From Methanomassiliicoccales archaeon (GTDB taxonomy: Archaea; Thermoplasmatota; Thermoplasmata; Methanomassiliicoccales; JACIVX01), in the NCBI GenBank assembly GCA_024464195.1, contig JANHAK010000010.1:1-15563 (forward strand): 15,563 nucleotides of DNA, in the 5' to 3' direction. Made by a program: the position numbers and the translations under genes. This document shows, piece after piece, positions 1 through 7,236 of the stretch (position 1 is its first letter; each line of letters starts with the position of its first letter). Below the pieces are notes generated by a model that saw nothing but the letters and a program-made list of their open reading frames with translations, did no database searches and was not told the origin of the DNA.

Positions 1-140
1 GATTTCACGTAAAATTCGCATTCGGATTTTGGTCTTAAAATTTTATCCTTTTTGATGCAATAAATGAGCTCGTCATTGACGCCTAATTCGGGTCTTTCCT
101 CGATGTAGAGACATGAAAAGCAAAGAGCATTCTTATTCAT
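1..140 (-). CDS. Small cysteine-rich protein, partial (runs off left edge)
   Basis: An open frame begins with ATG at 140 and continues for 46 codons to the window edge without a stop. The visible peptide starts MNKNALCFSCLYIEERPELG and carries cysteines at residues 7, 10, 28 and 41. That CxxC plus two later cysteines could bind a metal ion, as in small archaeal zinc-ribbon or metal-site proteins. The only in-frame start is this ATG, because a TAG closes the frame shortly upstream. No Shine-Dalgarno sequence is visible, but an AT-rich TATA-like stretch lies about 30 nt upstream, so a leaderless transcript is possible. It lies 47 nt downstream of glpC on the same strand, so it may also be read through from the glp operon. 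I do not recognise the family. The C-terminus is missing here. Confidence 0.6.
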   Translation of the reverse strand, partial: MNKNALCFSCLYIEERPELGVNDELIYCIKKDKILRPKSECEFYVK

Positions 141-187
141 GTTTTAGCATGAATTAAATAGACTACTAATTATTTTCTATTTTGCGG

Positions 188-1240
188 TCAAGCTTCTCGT
201 TCAGCATATACATTAATGAATGTTATGAATTCTTCAACCCTGCCGATATCCACTCTGCGCAAATTTAGCACGCAAAAAGGGCACGGTGCTAGTAATATAT
301 CAGCGCCTGAACGGCACGCATCCATCATCTTGCTCGTAGCCAATTTCAACGCGAGATCAGGAAAACCGGCTACAACCCCACCGCCGCCACCACAACACTT
401 ATCGGGGTCTTCAAGTTCCACGATTTTGACTTTAGGAATTGATTGAAGCAGATCGTAGGCTTGATCAATGATCTGAGGGCCTATTGTTCTCTTGATATGG
501 CATGGGTGATGAAGTGCCACTCTAATACTATTTCTCGGGGGCTTGAACTTCAGACGGTTCTTTCTCGTCGCTTCCCAAAGTACTTCGATCGTATGAAGAG
601 GATCTCTGTCATAATGTCGGAAGAACTGTGTTGTACAACCTGGACACGATGTGATGATCTCATCAAATCTACCGAATCTCATCAGGTTCATCTCTCTTAA
701 TGATTCCAATCGATTTAAATCACCAATCTTTTCGAGTGGAGCTCCGCAGCAGACCCAATTGGCAGGGATTCCGAATTTCACATCAGCCTTTTCGAGAAGC
801 TGCACGGTGGCATCAAAGATTGAGGTCACTCGCATTTCACTGATGCAACCTGGGAAATAGAGAATTTCTGCCTCATGCTTTACATAGACCATTCTCTCCC
901 CTAATTGGGGTTCGATAGATCTGCCATAGCGATCGATGTTTTCGACGATTCTTTTGTGCCCCTCTACAAGGTTCTTCTCATTAAACATCATTTCACGCAA
1001 TCTGAGAATGGAATCGGGAAGCGGCAAGGATGAGGGGCAAACCTCCTCACATTTCCAACAGGTTGTGCATTTGAAAATCTCCTGTGAGGAAATCATTCTT
1101 CCAGCAAAGAACCTGGGGAGATCGACTACAAGATTTCTTGGCCCGCTGAATCCAGATATGCCATCGATTGAGACGACTGGGCATACTGTGTTGCAAGCAC
1201 TGCATTTAATGCAATCACTCGTTCTAAGTGCGACATTCAT
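188..1240 (-). CDS. glpC: Anaerobic glycerol-3-phosphate dehydrogenase subunit C (Fe-S, CCG-domain protein)
   Basis: This is the iron-sulfur electron-transfer subunit that would take electrons from GlpAB to a membrane or soluble acceptor. Two ferredoxin-type 4Fe-4S motifs lie at the N-terminus: C10/C13/C16/C20 and C58/C61/C64/C68. Two cysteine-rich CCG domains follow. The first has C132, C164-C165 and C199/C202, and the second has C247, C282-C283 and C320/C323. This layout is shared by GlpC and heterodisulfide reductase HdrD-type proteins, so family assignment alone would be ambiguous. Position directly after glpA and glpB makes GlpC the better call. At 350 aa it is somewhat shorter than E. 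coli GlpC (about 396). ATG at 1240 overlaps the glpB stop as ATGA, with a GGAGGTG ribosome site 9 nt upstream. No membrane helix is apparent. What accepts the electrons is not visible in the window. Confidence 0.86.
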   Translation of the reverse strand: MNVALRTSDCIKCSACNTVCPVVSIDGISGFSGPRNLVVDLPRFFAGRMISSQEIFKCTTCWKCEEVCPSSLPLPDSILRLREMMFNEKNLVEGHKRIVENIDRYGRSIEPQLGERMVYVKHEAEILYFPGCISEMRVTSIFDATVQLLEKADVKFGIPANWVCCGAPLEKIGDLNRLESLREMNLMRFGRFDEIITSCPGCTTQFFRHYDRDPLHTIEVLWEATRKNRLKFKPPRNSIRVALHHPCHIKRTIGPQIIDQAYDLLQSIPKVKIVELEDPDKCCGGGGGVVAGFPDLALKLATSKMMDACRSGADILLAPCPFCVLNLRRVDIGRVEEFITFINVYAEREA

Positions 1241-2523
1241 TGGTCTAGCACCTCCAGTGCGTTCTTAGTTGAAATCCAAGCGGTAAGGAGGGCACCTCCC
1301 AAACCGAGACCCGCGGGAAAAGAACATCCTTCAAGAACGGAGCCGGCTCCCAGTACATTTTCAAGACGTTCTCCGGTTTTCAAATAAAGATGCATCGATG
1401 AATCAGCTTTCAATCCATAGTTGGCGATCATTTGAATCAAAGAGTGGACCCCATATTTGGTATTGCTATAAGTAAAGTTGGGCATTTTTTCGACTTGAAA
1501 AATGTCAAAGCTATCTGCAATTTTGTTACCATTTGCGATTAAACCCCCGCCGAGCAATCCACCGGTGCAAATCATGAGGCAACCGAACTTAACCTCCGTG
1601 TCCATAAATTTCCCTTTCAGAATTGCCGACTCTGCTCTCCGACCTATGATGCGCAAGCTCGAAGCTTTCAATCCTTCGGATAATCGACATCCTTCTTTCC
1701 GAGCAGCCAATCTAAGTGCTTCATGAAAACGTAATCCTGGCAGTGACAATGGCGTTACGACCTCGAAAATTTCTCTTCCTGTCCTTTTCTCAAGTTCCGT
1801 CATTCTCAATTGATAATCGAGAAGGGAAAAAATCGGCGGGATTCCAATTGCATCACAATCGATATCTTTTATCGCATTCGCAAGTTGTTCTTGAAAACCG
1901 TCATTATGCGTGAGATGCGCGACTTCGGTAGGATGCATTCCATATCGTCTTCTGAATTCTGATATTTGGGTCCAGTACGCCGATACATTCTTCATATTCA
2001 TTATTTTAGATATGAGAAGAGCTGCCAAATCAGGATCAAAATCCTTGTATCCGAGGAGTCCAAGAAGGGCAATGTCTTTTTCCGATAGATTTGTAAGATC
2101 GCCCTTCGAAGCAAACATTTGTGCAAATGTACACGAATAAGGAAAGCCCGTATTTGTCAATAAGACCTGATTTCTATTAATAGATCCGTTCAACACCAGT
2201 CCACAGTTATTTAATCGGGGAAGAAGAAACGCGGTCATCGCACGAATCTCAGCATTTATAAACTCTGTATCTAAGTGCTCACGAAACACGTAAGGCATCA
2301 GCGCTTCTGAAATTGTTATCTCTCGATCTTTTCGCTTCTCGACATTTCCGTCGAAATCTCTCTGAAAAATGATGTTTCCTGTTGAAAGTGAGGTTGATGT
2401 TGCACCTTCACCCACAATCATTACCTGTTTCCCAAAAGAGGAAAGAACGGCGCCTGAGAAAAGACCAGCGGCGCCATGCCCTATTATCAGAATATCCGTC
2501 TCAACGTTCAAGATCTTTCTCAT
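1237..2523 (-). CDS. glpB: Anaerobic glycerol-3-phosphate dehydrogenase subunit B (flavoprotein)
   Basis: This is the second flavin subunit of the GlpABC complex, which oxidises sn-glycerol-3-phosphate to dihydroxyacetone phosphate. From the chosen ATG the protein is 428 residues, close to the E. coli subunit (about 419). The N-terminus has a dinucleotide-binding strand and loop, DILIIGHGAAGLFSG, at about residues 10-24, then the TSTSLSTGNI segment. The C-terminal GLGLGGALLTAW stretch fits the end of a flavin-binding fold. ATG at 2523 is preferred over an in-frame ATG at 2547 because a GAGGGGGGAG purine run lies just before it and the flavin motif then sits at the usual distance. The start overlaps glpA by 23 nt, and the stop overlaps the glpC start by 4 nt, showing translational coupling. 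Identity rests on the fold motif plus position between glpA and glpC. Confidence 0.85.
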   Translation of the reverse strand: MRKILNVETDILIIGHGAAGLFSGAVLSSFGKQVMIVGEGATSTSLSTGNIIFQRDFDGNVEKRKDREITISEALMPYVFREHLDTEFINAEIRAMTAFLLPRLNNCGLVLNGSINRNQVLLTNTGFPYSCTFAQMFASKGDLTNLSEKDIALLGLLGYKDFDPDLAALLISKIMNMKNVSAYWTQISEFRRRYGMHPTEVAHLTHNDGFQEQLANAIKDIDCDAIGIPPIFSLLDYQLRMTELEKRTGREIFEVVTPLSLPGLRFHEALRLAARKEGCRLSEGLKASSLRIIGRRAESAILKGKFMDTEVKFGCLMICTGGLLGGGLIANGNKIADSFDIFQVEKMPNFTYSNTKYGVHSLIQMIANYGLKADSSMHLYLKTGERLENVLGAGSVLEGCSFPAGLGLGGALLTAWISTKNALEVLDQ

Positions 2524-4105
2524 ACTCCCCCCTCGAATAGGCATCAAGGTGATAGACGCCGTTGATCAGATGTTCCTTGAAAAATTCCTCTTTGAGTTGA
2601 CCTCTGAACAATACAGGCTCAACGCCTCTTTCTCTTTCAATGATAAACCGAACGAGCAATTCCATCGGATCTCTGTCGGAATGATCGATCATCGTGGATA
2701 ATAATCCGAAAATGCACAGACCGCCCTGGCAGTAGCCCATGCCAACTCTTGTGCGTCTCATCAAATCCGAGAGTTCCTTTACATCTTGGTGATTGCACCA
2801 ATAACTCAGTTCTCCCCGTAGAACCTCTTCGCAGGAACAAACGACTTCCATACCTCTTAACTCTTCAGTGCATCTCTGAATGACATCATTGGCGAAAAGA
2901 AGCGATTTTCTCACGACCCGATTAGCAATCGATGATGCAATTCTTGCGTGGATATCTTCCCTATTCACAGACAAAAGCGGATCGATTGCCGTCTTACATG
3001 ATCCTGATAGGCCGAGTTTTGATGCAACCAAATCTGATACTCTTTCGGCCATGAGCCTGTACGTCGTCAGCTTTCCACCAATTACGCTGATAAAATTCTC
3101 AATCCCCTGCTCGGAGTGATCGATAAGTTGAAAGGTTCTGCTGATCTCCCTGCCACACGACCTGTCACTCCCGCACAATGGTCTGATTCCCGCGTATGCT
3201 CTCACGGCTCTAGAAATCGCGATGTCGGGAATCATCATCGCCGTTTCGCGGATCAGAAAATCAACTTCCTCCTCGGTTGCTTTATTTTCATTAGGGGAAT
3301 CGACCCGAATCGAGGTGGTGCCGATAATCGATGAAGAATAACTCGGCACGATAATATCTCCACTCGAAGGTTTTCTCAATCTGTTGATCAATCCGTTGGT
3401 CAGCCTACCATTGATGACAACCATTGAACCCTTGTCAAGTGTCATTTCTATACTGAGATTCGCGAGCGAAGCGATCTTGTTCGCCCACGCACCAGATGCG
3501 TTGACGACGATCTCAGGTTTGAATATTTCAACGCTCCCGTTCCTGAGATTTTCAACGATTACTTTGTCGATAACCCCCTCATTGATTTCGAATTCTCTCA
3601 CGGAATGATAGTTAAGTGCAATTGCATTGGCCTCCCTTGCAGATTCGATGTTTCCGAGGGTTAGCAGAAATGGGTCGACCGATGCATCAGGAACCTCGAA
3701 CGCTCTAACGATTTCCTTAGAGAGCATGGGCTCCTTTTTCAACGCTTCCTCTACTGTTATTTCCTTCGCTGCCACGCCGGTTTTCTTGCATGACGACAAG
3801 AACCGGTCAGCGTAATCTAGATCATCGTTTTTCAGACTAACAAATATGCCACCAGTATCTTCAATACAAAAGTTTGCAATTCTTTTCAAGATGGTATTTT
3901 CCGCAGCGCATTCAGTCGCCGATATAGGATCATTCACCGCATATCTTGCTCCACTGTGAAGCATGCCATGGCATCGTCCTGTCGCACCATTCGAGAAATC
4001 AGAGGCTTCGACGAGAACAAGCTCAGCACCACGGCATGCTAAGTCTCTCGCGATCCCGGCGCCTGTAATTCCGCCGCCAATGATGAGAACTTCTGTTCGC
4101 TGCAA
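2501..4105 (-). CDS. glpA: Anaerobic glycerol-3-phosphate dehydrogenase subunit A (FAD, BFD-like domain)
   Basis: This is the catalytic FAD subunit, converting sn-glycerol-3-phosphate to dihydroxyacetone phosphate. The 534-residue length matches the GlpA/GlpD family. An N-terminal FAD-binding motif, VLIIGGGITGAGIARDLA, lies at about residues 6-23, followed by the family segment GATGRCHGMLHSGARY at 40-55 and IGGKLTTYR at 342-350. The C-terminal BFD-like iron-sulfur domain has C423, C425, C459 and C464. This tail marks GlpA and is absent from the aerobic GlpD. The start is TTG at 4105, preceded by GAGGTG with a 5-nt gap. It lies 9 nt after the glpK stop, so kinase and dehydrogenase are one transcript. 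G3P oxidation in an archaeon is catabolic, since archaeal lipids are built on glycerol-1-phosphate. Confidence 0.93.
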   Translation of the reverse strand: MQRTEVLIIGGGITGAGIARDLACRGAELVLVEASDFSNGATGRCHGMLHSGARYAVNDPISATECAAENTILKRIANFCIEDTGGIFVSLKNDDLDYADRFLSSCKKTGVAAKEITVEEALKKEPMLSKEIVRAFEVPDASVDPFLLTLGNIESAREANAIALNYHSVREFEINEGVIDKVIVENLRNGSVEIFKPEIVVNASGAWANKIASLANLSIEMTLDKGSMVVINGRLTNGLINRLRKPSSGDIIVPSYSSSIIGTTSIRVDSPNENKATEEEVDFLIRETAMMIPDIAISRAVRAYAGIRPLCGSDRSCGREISRTFQLIDHSEQGIENFISVIGGKLTTYRLMAERVSDLVASKLGLSGSCKTAIDPLLSVNREDIHARIASSIANRVVRKSLLFANDVIQRCTEELRGMEVVCSCEEVLRGELSYWCNHQDVKELSDLMRRTRVGMGYCQGGLCIFGLLSTMIDHSDRDPMELLVRFIIERERGVEPVLFRGQLKEEFFKEHLINGVYHLDAYSRGEYEKDLER

Positions 4106-4114
4106 TAGAACACC

Positions 4115-5623
4115 TCAACGGTTTCTTGGCGCGACCCAGCTCATGGCTCTCTGAACAGCCTTCTTCCAATTTGCGTATCCTTCCTCTCTCTTTTCTTTGT
4201 TCATCATTGGAACAAATGTTCTATCTATGATCCAATTATTTCTCAGTTCGTCGAGATCTTTCCAAAAACCGATCGCAAGACCTGCCGCATAAGCGGCTCC
4301 AAGAGCGGTCGTTTCTTGCACCGTAGGTCTCAGAACTTGAACGCCAAGGATGTCGGCCTGAAGCTGACATAAGAAATTGTTTCTCACAGCGCCTCCATCC
4401 ACCCTGAGTGTTTTGAGGGGAATGCCCGACTCCGCGTTCATCGTTTCGAGCACATCTCTCGTCTGGTAGCAAATTGATTCCAGTGTTGCACGAACAATGT
4501 GTTCTCGTTTTGTCCCCCCTGTAATCCCTATGATCATACCTCTGGCATAGGGATCCCAGTACGGTGCACCGAGACCAACGAATGCTGGCACGAAATACAC
4601 ACCTCCTGAATCTTGAACACATTGTGCCAGTTTCTCAGTCTCTGAAGCTCTTTCAATGATCTTCAAACCATCTCTTAGCCATTGAATTGCGGCACCGGTC
4701 ACGAAAATCGAACCCTCCAATGCGTATTGGACTGGTTTGTCTGCTAATTTGAAAGCGATGGTTGTGAGCAACCCACTCTTTGATCGTGTGATCTTCGTGC
4801 CGATGTTCATCAACATGAAACAACCAGTTCCGTAAGTGTTCTTCGTTTCACCTGGATCAAAGCATGTCTGGCCAAATAGCGCAGCTTGCTGATCCCCAAG
4901 ATCTCCGCAAACAGGAATGCTCACACCCATGAATTCCGATGGTGTCGTCATTCCGTAAATCTGATGATCACTGGAAGGTCTTACTTCTGGAAGAATGGAT
5001 TCGGGTATGCCCAATACATCAAGAATATCAGTGTCCCATCGACATTTTGATATATCAAAAAGCATCGTGCGAGACGCATTGGAATAATCTGTTATATGTT
5101 GGCCTGTCAGTTTCCATATGAGCCAGGTATCAATGTTTCCAAAAAGAATCTCTCCTTTTTTTGCTTTTTCTGCAACTCCATTGACATTCTCCATCAGCCA
5201 CTTAATTTTCGTGCCAGAAAAATATGAATCAACAACAAGTCCGGTCTTTTCACGAATCATCTCTGAATATCCATCTCTTGTGAGTCGATCGCACATTTCC
5301 GCCGTCCTTCGACATTGCCAGACAATTGCATTGTAAACTGGCTGACCTGTTTTACGATCCCAGAGGATAGTTGTTTCTCGCTGATTAGTGACGCCAATTG
5401 CCGCTACATCCCTAGCATCAATCCTCGTCTTCTCAAGAACATCCTTGACAACTTTCTTTGTTTTCTGCCATATTTCTATGGGATTGTGTTCGACCCATCC
5501 TGGCTTTGGGAAAATCTGGGTATGTTCTTCGTAAGCGGAGGCGACGAGATTGCCCGAATGATCAAATAATGCGAATCGGGTCCCCGTCGTTCCTTGGTCA
5601 ATGGCCCCCACAAACTCGGACAT
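4115..5623 (-). CDS. glpK: Glycerol kinase
   Basis: Phosphorylates glycerol with ATP to sn-glycerol-3-phosphate, the substrate of the adjoining GlpABC. From ATG at 5623 the protein is 502 residues, the same length as E. coli GlpK. Landmarks include AIDQGTTGTRFALFDH at the N-terminus (the first phosphate-binding loop), PKPGWVEHNPIEIW, GVTNQRETT, NAIVWQCRRTAE, the catalytic Asp in GDLGDQQAALFGQ (D244), TYGTGCFMLMN, and GLGAPYWDPYARG. In-frame ATGs at 5653 and 5659 would add residues that do not resemble the family, while AAAGGAT lies about 7 nt before 5623. The gene is first in the operon, with its own TATA-like box and an imperfect palindrome upstream. Strong similarity to bacterial GlpK is consistent with ancient transfer, but I cannot test this here. 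No glycerol facilitator gene is visible. Confidence 0.96.
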   Translation of the reverse strand: MSEFVGAIDQGTTGTRFALFDHSGNLVASAYEEHTQIFPKPGWVEHNPIEIWQKTKKVVKDVLEKTRIDARDVAAIGVTNQRETTILWDRKTGQPVYNAIVWQCRRTAEMCDRLTRDGYSEMIREKTGLVVDSYFSGTKIKWLMENVNGVAEKAKKGEILFGNIDTWLIWKLTGQHITDYSNASRTMLFDISKCRWDTDILDVLGIPESILPEVRPSSDHQIYGMTTPSEFMGVSIPVCGDLGDQQAALFGQTCFDPGETKNTYGTGCFMLMNIGTKITRSKSGLLTTIAFKLADKPVQYALEGSIFVTGAAIQWLRDGLKIIERASETEKLAQCVQDSGGVYFVPAFVGLGAPYWDPYARGMIIGITGGTKREHIVRATLESICYQTRDVLETMNAESGIPLKTLRVDGGAVRNNFLCQLQADILGVQVLRPTVQETTALGAAYAAGLAIGFWKDLDELRNNWIIDRTFVPMMNKEKREEGYANWKKAVQRAMSWVAPRNR

Positions 5624-5681
5624 AAAATCATCCTTTGTTTGTCGTATCGTCATGATCACATATTTTCGTTTTGTTCATTGG

Positions 5682-5714
5682 TCAATCGTTGTCAATTGTG
5701 ATACAACTGGTTGA
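5682..5714. promoter_or_regulatory. Imperfect inverted repeat, candidate operator of the glp operon
   Basis: The arms TCAATCGTTGT (5682-5692) and ACAACTGGTTGA (5703-5714) are complementary except for one extra base and one mismatch, and they are separated by 10 nt. The repeat lies around and just downstream of the transcription start expected from the TATA-like box at 5732-5739. A repressor could block initiation here. A direct repeat of GTCAAT also occurs at 5681 and 5691. Operator function is inference from position. Confidence 0.35.
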
Positions 5715-5731
5715 GATAGACAAACTTGTGG

Positions 5732-5739
5732 TTATAAAA
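5732..5739 (-). promoter_or_regulatory. TATA-like box for glpK operon
   Basis: Read on the minus strand this is TTTTATAA inside a longer AT stretch that ends at the 3' side of the tRNA gene. A start about 27 nt downstream would fall near 5709, giving glpK a leader of roughly 85 nt. The same T-rich segment is the likely termination signal of the tRNA unit. Confidence 0.45.
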
Positions 5740-5749
5740 TAATAAAGAG

Positions 5750-5824
5750 TAGCGGGGGGTCGATTTGAACGACCGATCTCCGGGTTATGAGCCCGACGGG
5801 ATGTCCTGGCTACCCCACCCCGCT
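5750..5824 (-). tRNA. Initiator tRNA-Met (anticodon CAT)
   Basis: The minus strand folds into a full cloverleaf. The acceptor stem AGCGGGG pairs with CCCCGCT. The D-arm has GGG/CCC pairing and GG in the loop. The anticodon loop CTCATAA has CAT at 5789-5787, and the T-arm is GGTCG-TTCAAAT-CGACC. Two marks make it the initiator rather than an elongator: the first pair is A1-U72, the archaeal/eukaryal initiator type, and the anticodon stem has three consecutive G-C pairs (GGG/CCC) next to the loop. The discriminator is A. CCA is not encoded (the next bases are CTC), so CCA must be added after transcription. No intron is present. It is followed by a T-rich stretch that overlaps the glpK promoter. 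Confidence 0.96.
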
Positions 5825-5854
5825 TTAGGTAAGACTCTTAAACACCAGACCCTT

Positions 5855-5863
5855 AGATAAAAG
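5855..5863 (-). promoter_or_regulatory. TATA-like box for the initiator tRNA
   Basis: CTTTTATCT on the minus strand lies about 35 nt before the mature tRNA 5' end, leaving room for a short 5' leader removed by RNase P. It sits between the SCP2-like gene and the tRNA, suggesting the tRNA has its own promoter. Confidence 0.45.
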
Positions 5864-5885
5864 TTTTGGGCGTGAGAATCCCGAA

Positions 5886-6218
5886 TCAAAAGAGTTTTTG
5901 AAGATGCATTATGTCTTCGAGCGATCCCTTGATGCGAATCTTCCGCAGAGCCCATGCCTTCATCGGTTTGATTTTTCCGCTGAGAACGCCTTCGAGCGTT
6001 TCTGGATCTGAAGAAACTATGATATCAGGATCTGCAATCTCACCATCATTTACTGGTAAAATCCTCTTTTCTTCAAGCGAGAAATTGTACTTTTCCGTGC
6101 CGAGATCGATCAACACTTTCTTCTTAATTCCATCTAGTTCTCTCTGTAACCGAGCATCCTTAGCGACTTTTTCATTGAATTTATTAACTGATTCATTCAA
6201 CAGTTCCTTCAATGTCAT
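5886..6218 (-). CDS. SCP2 sterol-binding-domain-like protein
   Basis: This is a 110-residue single-domain protein resembling the SCP2 lipid-binding family. The family-like pattern is in the C-terminal half: DPDIIVSSDPETLEGVL, then SGKIKPMKAWALRKIRIKGS, then a short hydrophobic end (LEDIMHLQKLF). In this family the domain forms a pocket for lipids or other hydrophobic ligands, but the natural ligand in archaea is not known to me. There is no signal peptide or membrane segment, so it should be cytoplasmic. ATG at 6218 is chosen because it follows GGATGGAT. An ATG at 6236 in the same frame is possible and would add six residues. The gene overlaps the end of rnhB, so the two are co-transcribed. 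A link to glycerol or lipid turnover with the nearby glp operon is only a guess. Confidence 0.75.
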   Translation of the reverse strand: MTLKELLNESVNKFNEKVAKDARLQRELDGIKKKVLIDLGTEKYNFSLEEKRILPVNDGEIADPDIIVSSDPETLEGVLSGKIKPMKAWALRKIRIKGSLEDIMHLQKLF

Positions 6219-6867
6219 TTTTATCCATCCATTCATCGATCTTTGAATTCTTAACTGTGGCGAACGCTTTTTTCGCTGGCGTCCAGGAACGCCTTGTGTA
6301 AGGCGGCAATTCTCCTTTTGTGATTACCCACTCATCAAGAAAAGCTCTTGTGGTCGGATCGGAAGGGTAACCGCTGCCAATCGGTCGATTCAGTTCCCTT
6401 TCAATGTTCTTCATCATGTCGTCTCTCATCGTTTTTGCAATGATCGAGGCAGCTGAGACAATAGAATACGTCTCATCCGCTTTATGTTCGCATATTAGTT
6501 CCGTACTGCATACCAATCGTTTCGAAATCATCTTGCCGAACCGTTCCAAATCCGTATCCGCCGCATCAACATATGCACGTTGTGGTCGTAGTCTGTTAAT
6601 GAGTTCCGAAAATTTTTCTGTTTCGAGCTCATTGAGACAATGAATCTCGACAGCACGATCGATTTCATCAACATCGATTACGATTGTCTCTATACGCGCT
6701 ATTTTTCTAATAGCATCGGCAAGCTCTGATCGTTTTGAGGGTTTCAGTTTCTTTGAGTCCTTCACATTCAAATATCGTAGTAAAGAATCATCGCTGACTG
6801 CAACTGCTGCGACCACCATTGGCCCGATAATTGGACCTCTGCCCGCTTCATCGATGCCACAAATCAT
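6193..6867 (-). CDS. rnhB: Ribonuclease HII
   Basis: Cleaves the RNA strand of RNA-DNA hybrids and removes single ribonucleotides left in DNA. The DEDD metal-binding set is complete: D6 and E7 in GIDEAGRGP, D101 in RAYVDAAD, and D131 in HKADETYSIVSAASIIAK (numbering from ATG 6867). Other family marks are DSKKLKPSKR, GSGYPSDPTT and RRSWTPAKK near the end. The length of 224 aa is typical of archaeal RNase HII. ATG at 6867 is preferred over the in-frame ATG at 6879 because archaeal homologues begin just before GIDEAG, and because a TATA-like GAATTTATA is centred about 27 nt upstream, which fits a leaderless mRNA. It is first in a unit with the SCP2-like gene. Confidence 0.95.
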   Translation of the reverse strand: MICGIDEAGRGPIIGPMVVAAVAVSDDSLLRYLNVKDSKKLKPSKRSELADAIRKIARIETIVIDVDEIDRAVEIHCLNELETEKFSELINRLRPQRAYVDAADTDLERFGKMISKRLVCSTELICEHKADETYSIVSAASIIAKTMRDDMMKNIERELNRPIGSGYPSDPTTRAFLDEWVITKGELPPYTRRSWTPAKKAFATVKNSKIDEWMDKNDIEGTVE

Positions 6868-6890
6868 TACGTCATTCATAAGAACGCCAG

Positions 6891-6899
6891 TATAAATTC
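6891..6899 (-). promoter_or_regulatory. TATA-like box for rnhB
   Basis: GAATTTATA on the minus strand is centred about 27-28 nt upstream of ATG 6867, the distance expected if transcription starts at the start codon. It would be too close to serve an mRNA beginning at ATG 6879. Confidence 0.5.
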
Positions 6900-7236
6900 A
6901 TGTCGCAATTCATGCAGCATCACGAATGATAAGAAGTGACTAATTCAAAACCTCAAACGTTGATTTTTTAGCATCAATTTTCTTGGAGTAAAGCGAATAT
7001 AAAAGAAGTAAGTTATTGGCCTGAGAATTTAGATACTCATCTTTTTAAAAAATATAAGAATTGCATCCCGGCTGAATTGTATCAAGTGATAGGCAATCGG
7101 ATATTTCGCAAAGGCCAACGTACAGGTATTCTTTTTCCTTCCTGGCAATAATTAATGCAGAAATCCATCGCGTTCCGATAAACAATTTTTTGAGAGTACT
7201 ACCAAATTATTAGTTAAATGCTCATTTTTTTAATGG
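6900..7236. other. Divergent intergenic region, AT-rich, possible leader or small transcript
   Basis: No credible ORF is present between rnhB and mptA. A strong plus-strand TATA-like run (TTTTTAAAAAATATAAG, 7042-7058) would place a start near 7078, and a T-run occurs at 7132-7136. That could delimit a short transcript of about 60 nt, or the promoter could drive mptA with a leader of about 160 nt. A second AT-rich box, AAATTATTAG at 7204-7213, lies about 27 nt before ATG 7237 and would give a leaderless mptA mRNA. I see no convincing tRNA, riboswitch or C/D-box fold. Confidence 0.35.

Noticed and set aside
4236..4622. 128-residue minus-strand frame in glpK
   Set aside because: It is cysteine- and arginine-rich from frame-shifted glpK codons. 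The overlapping GlpK reading is unmistakable.
6925..7100. C/D-box-like motifs (ATGATAA, GTGATAG, CTGA) in the intergenic region
   Set aside because: The boxes are imperfect and their order and spacing do not make a C/D sRNA with a guide.
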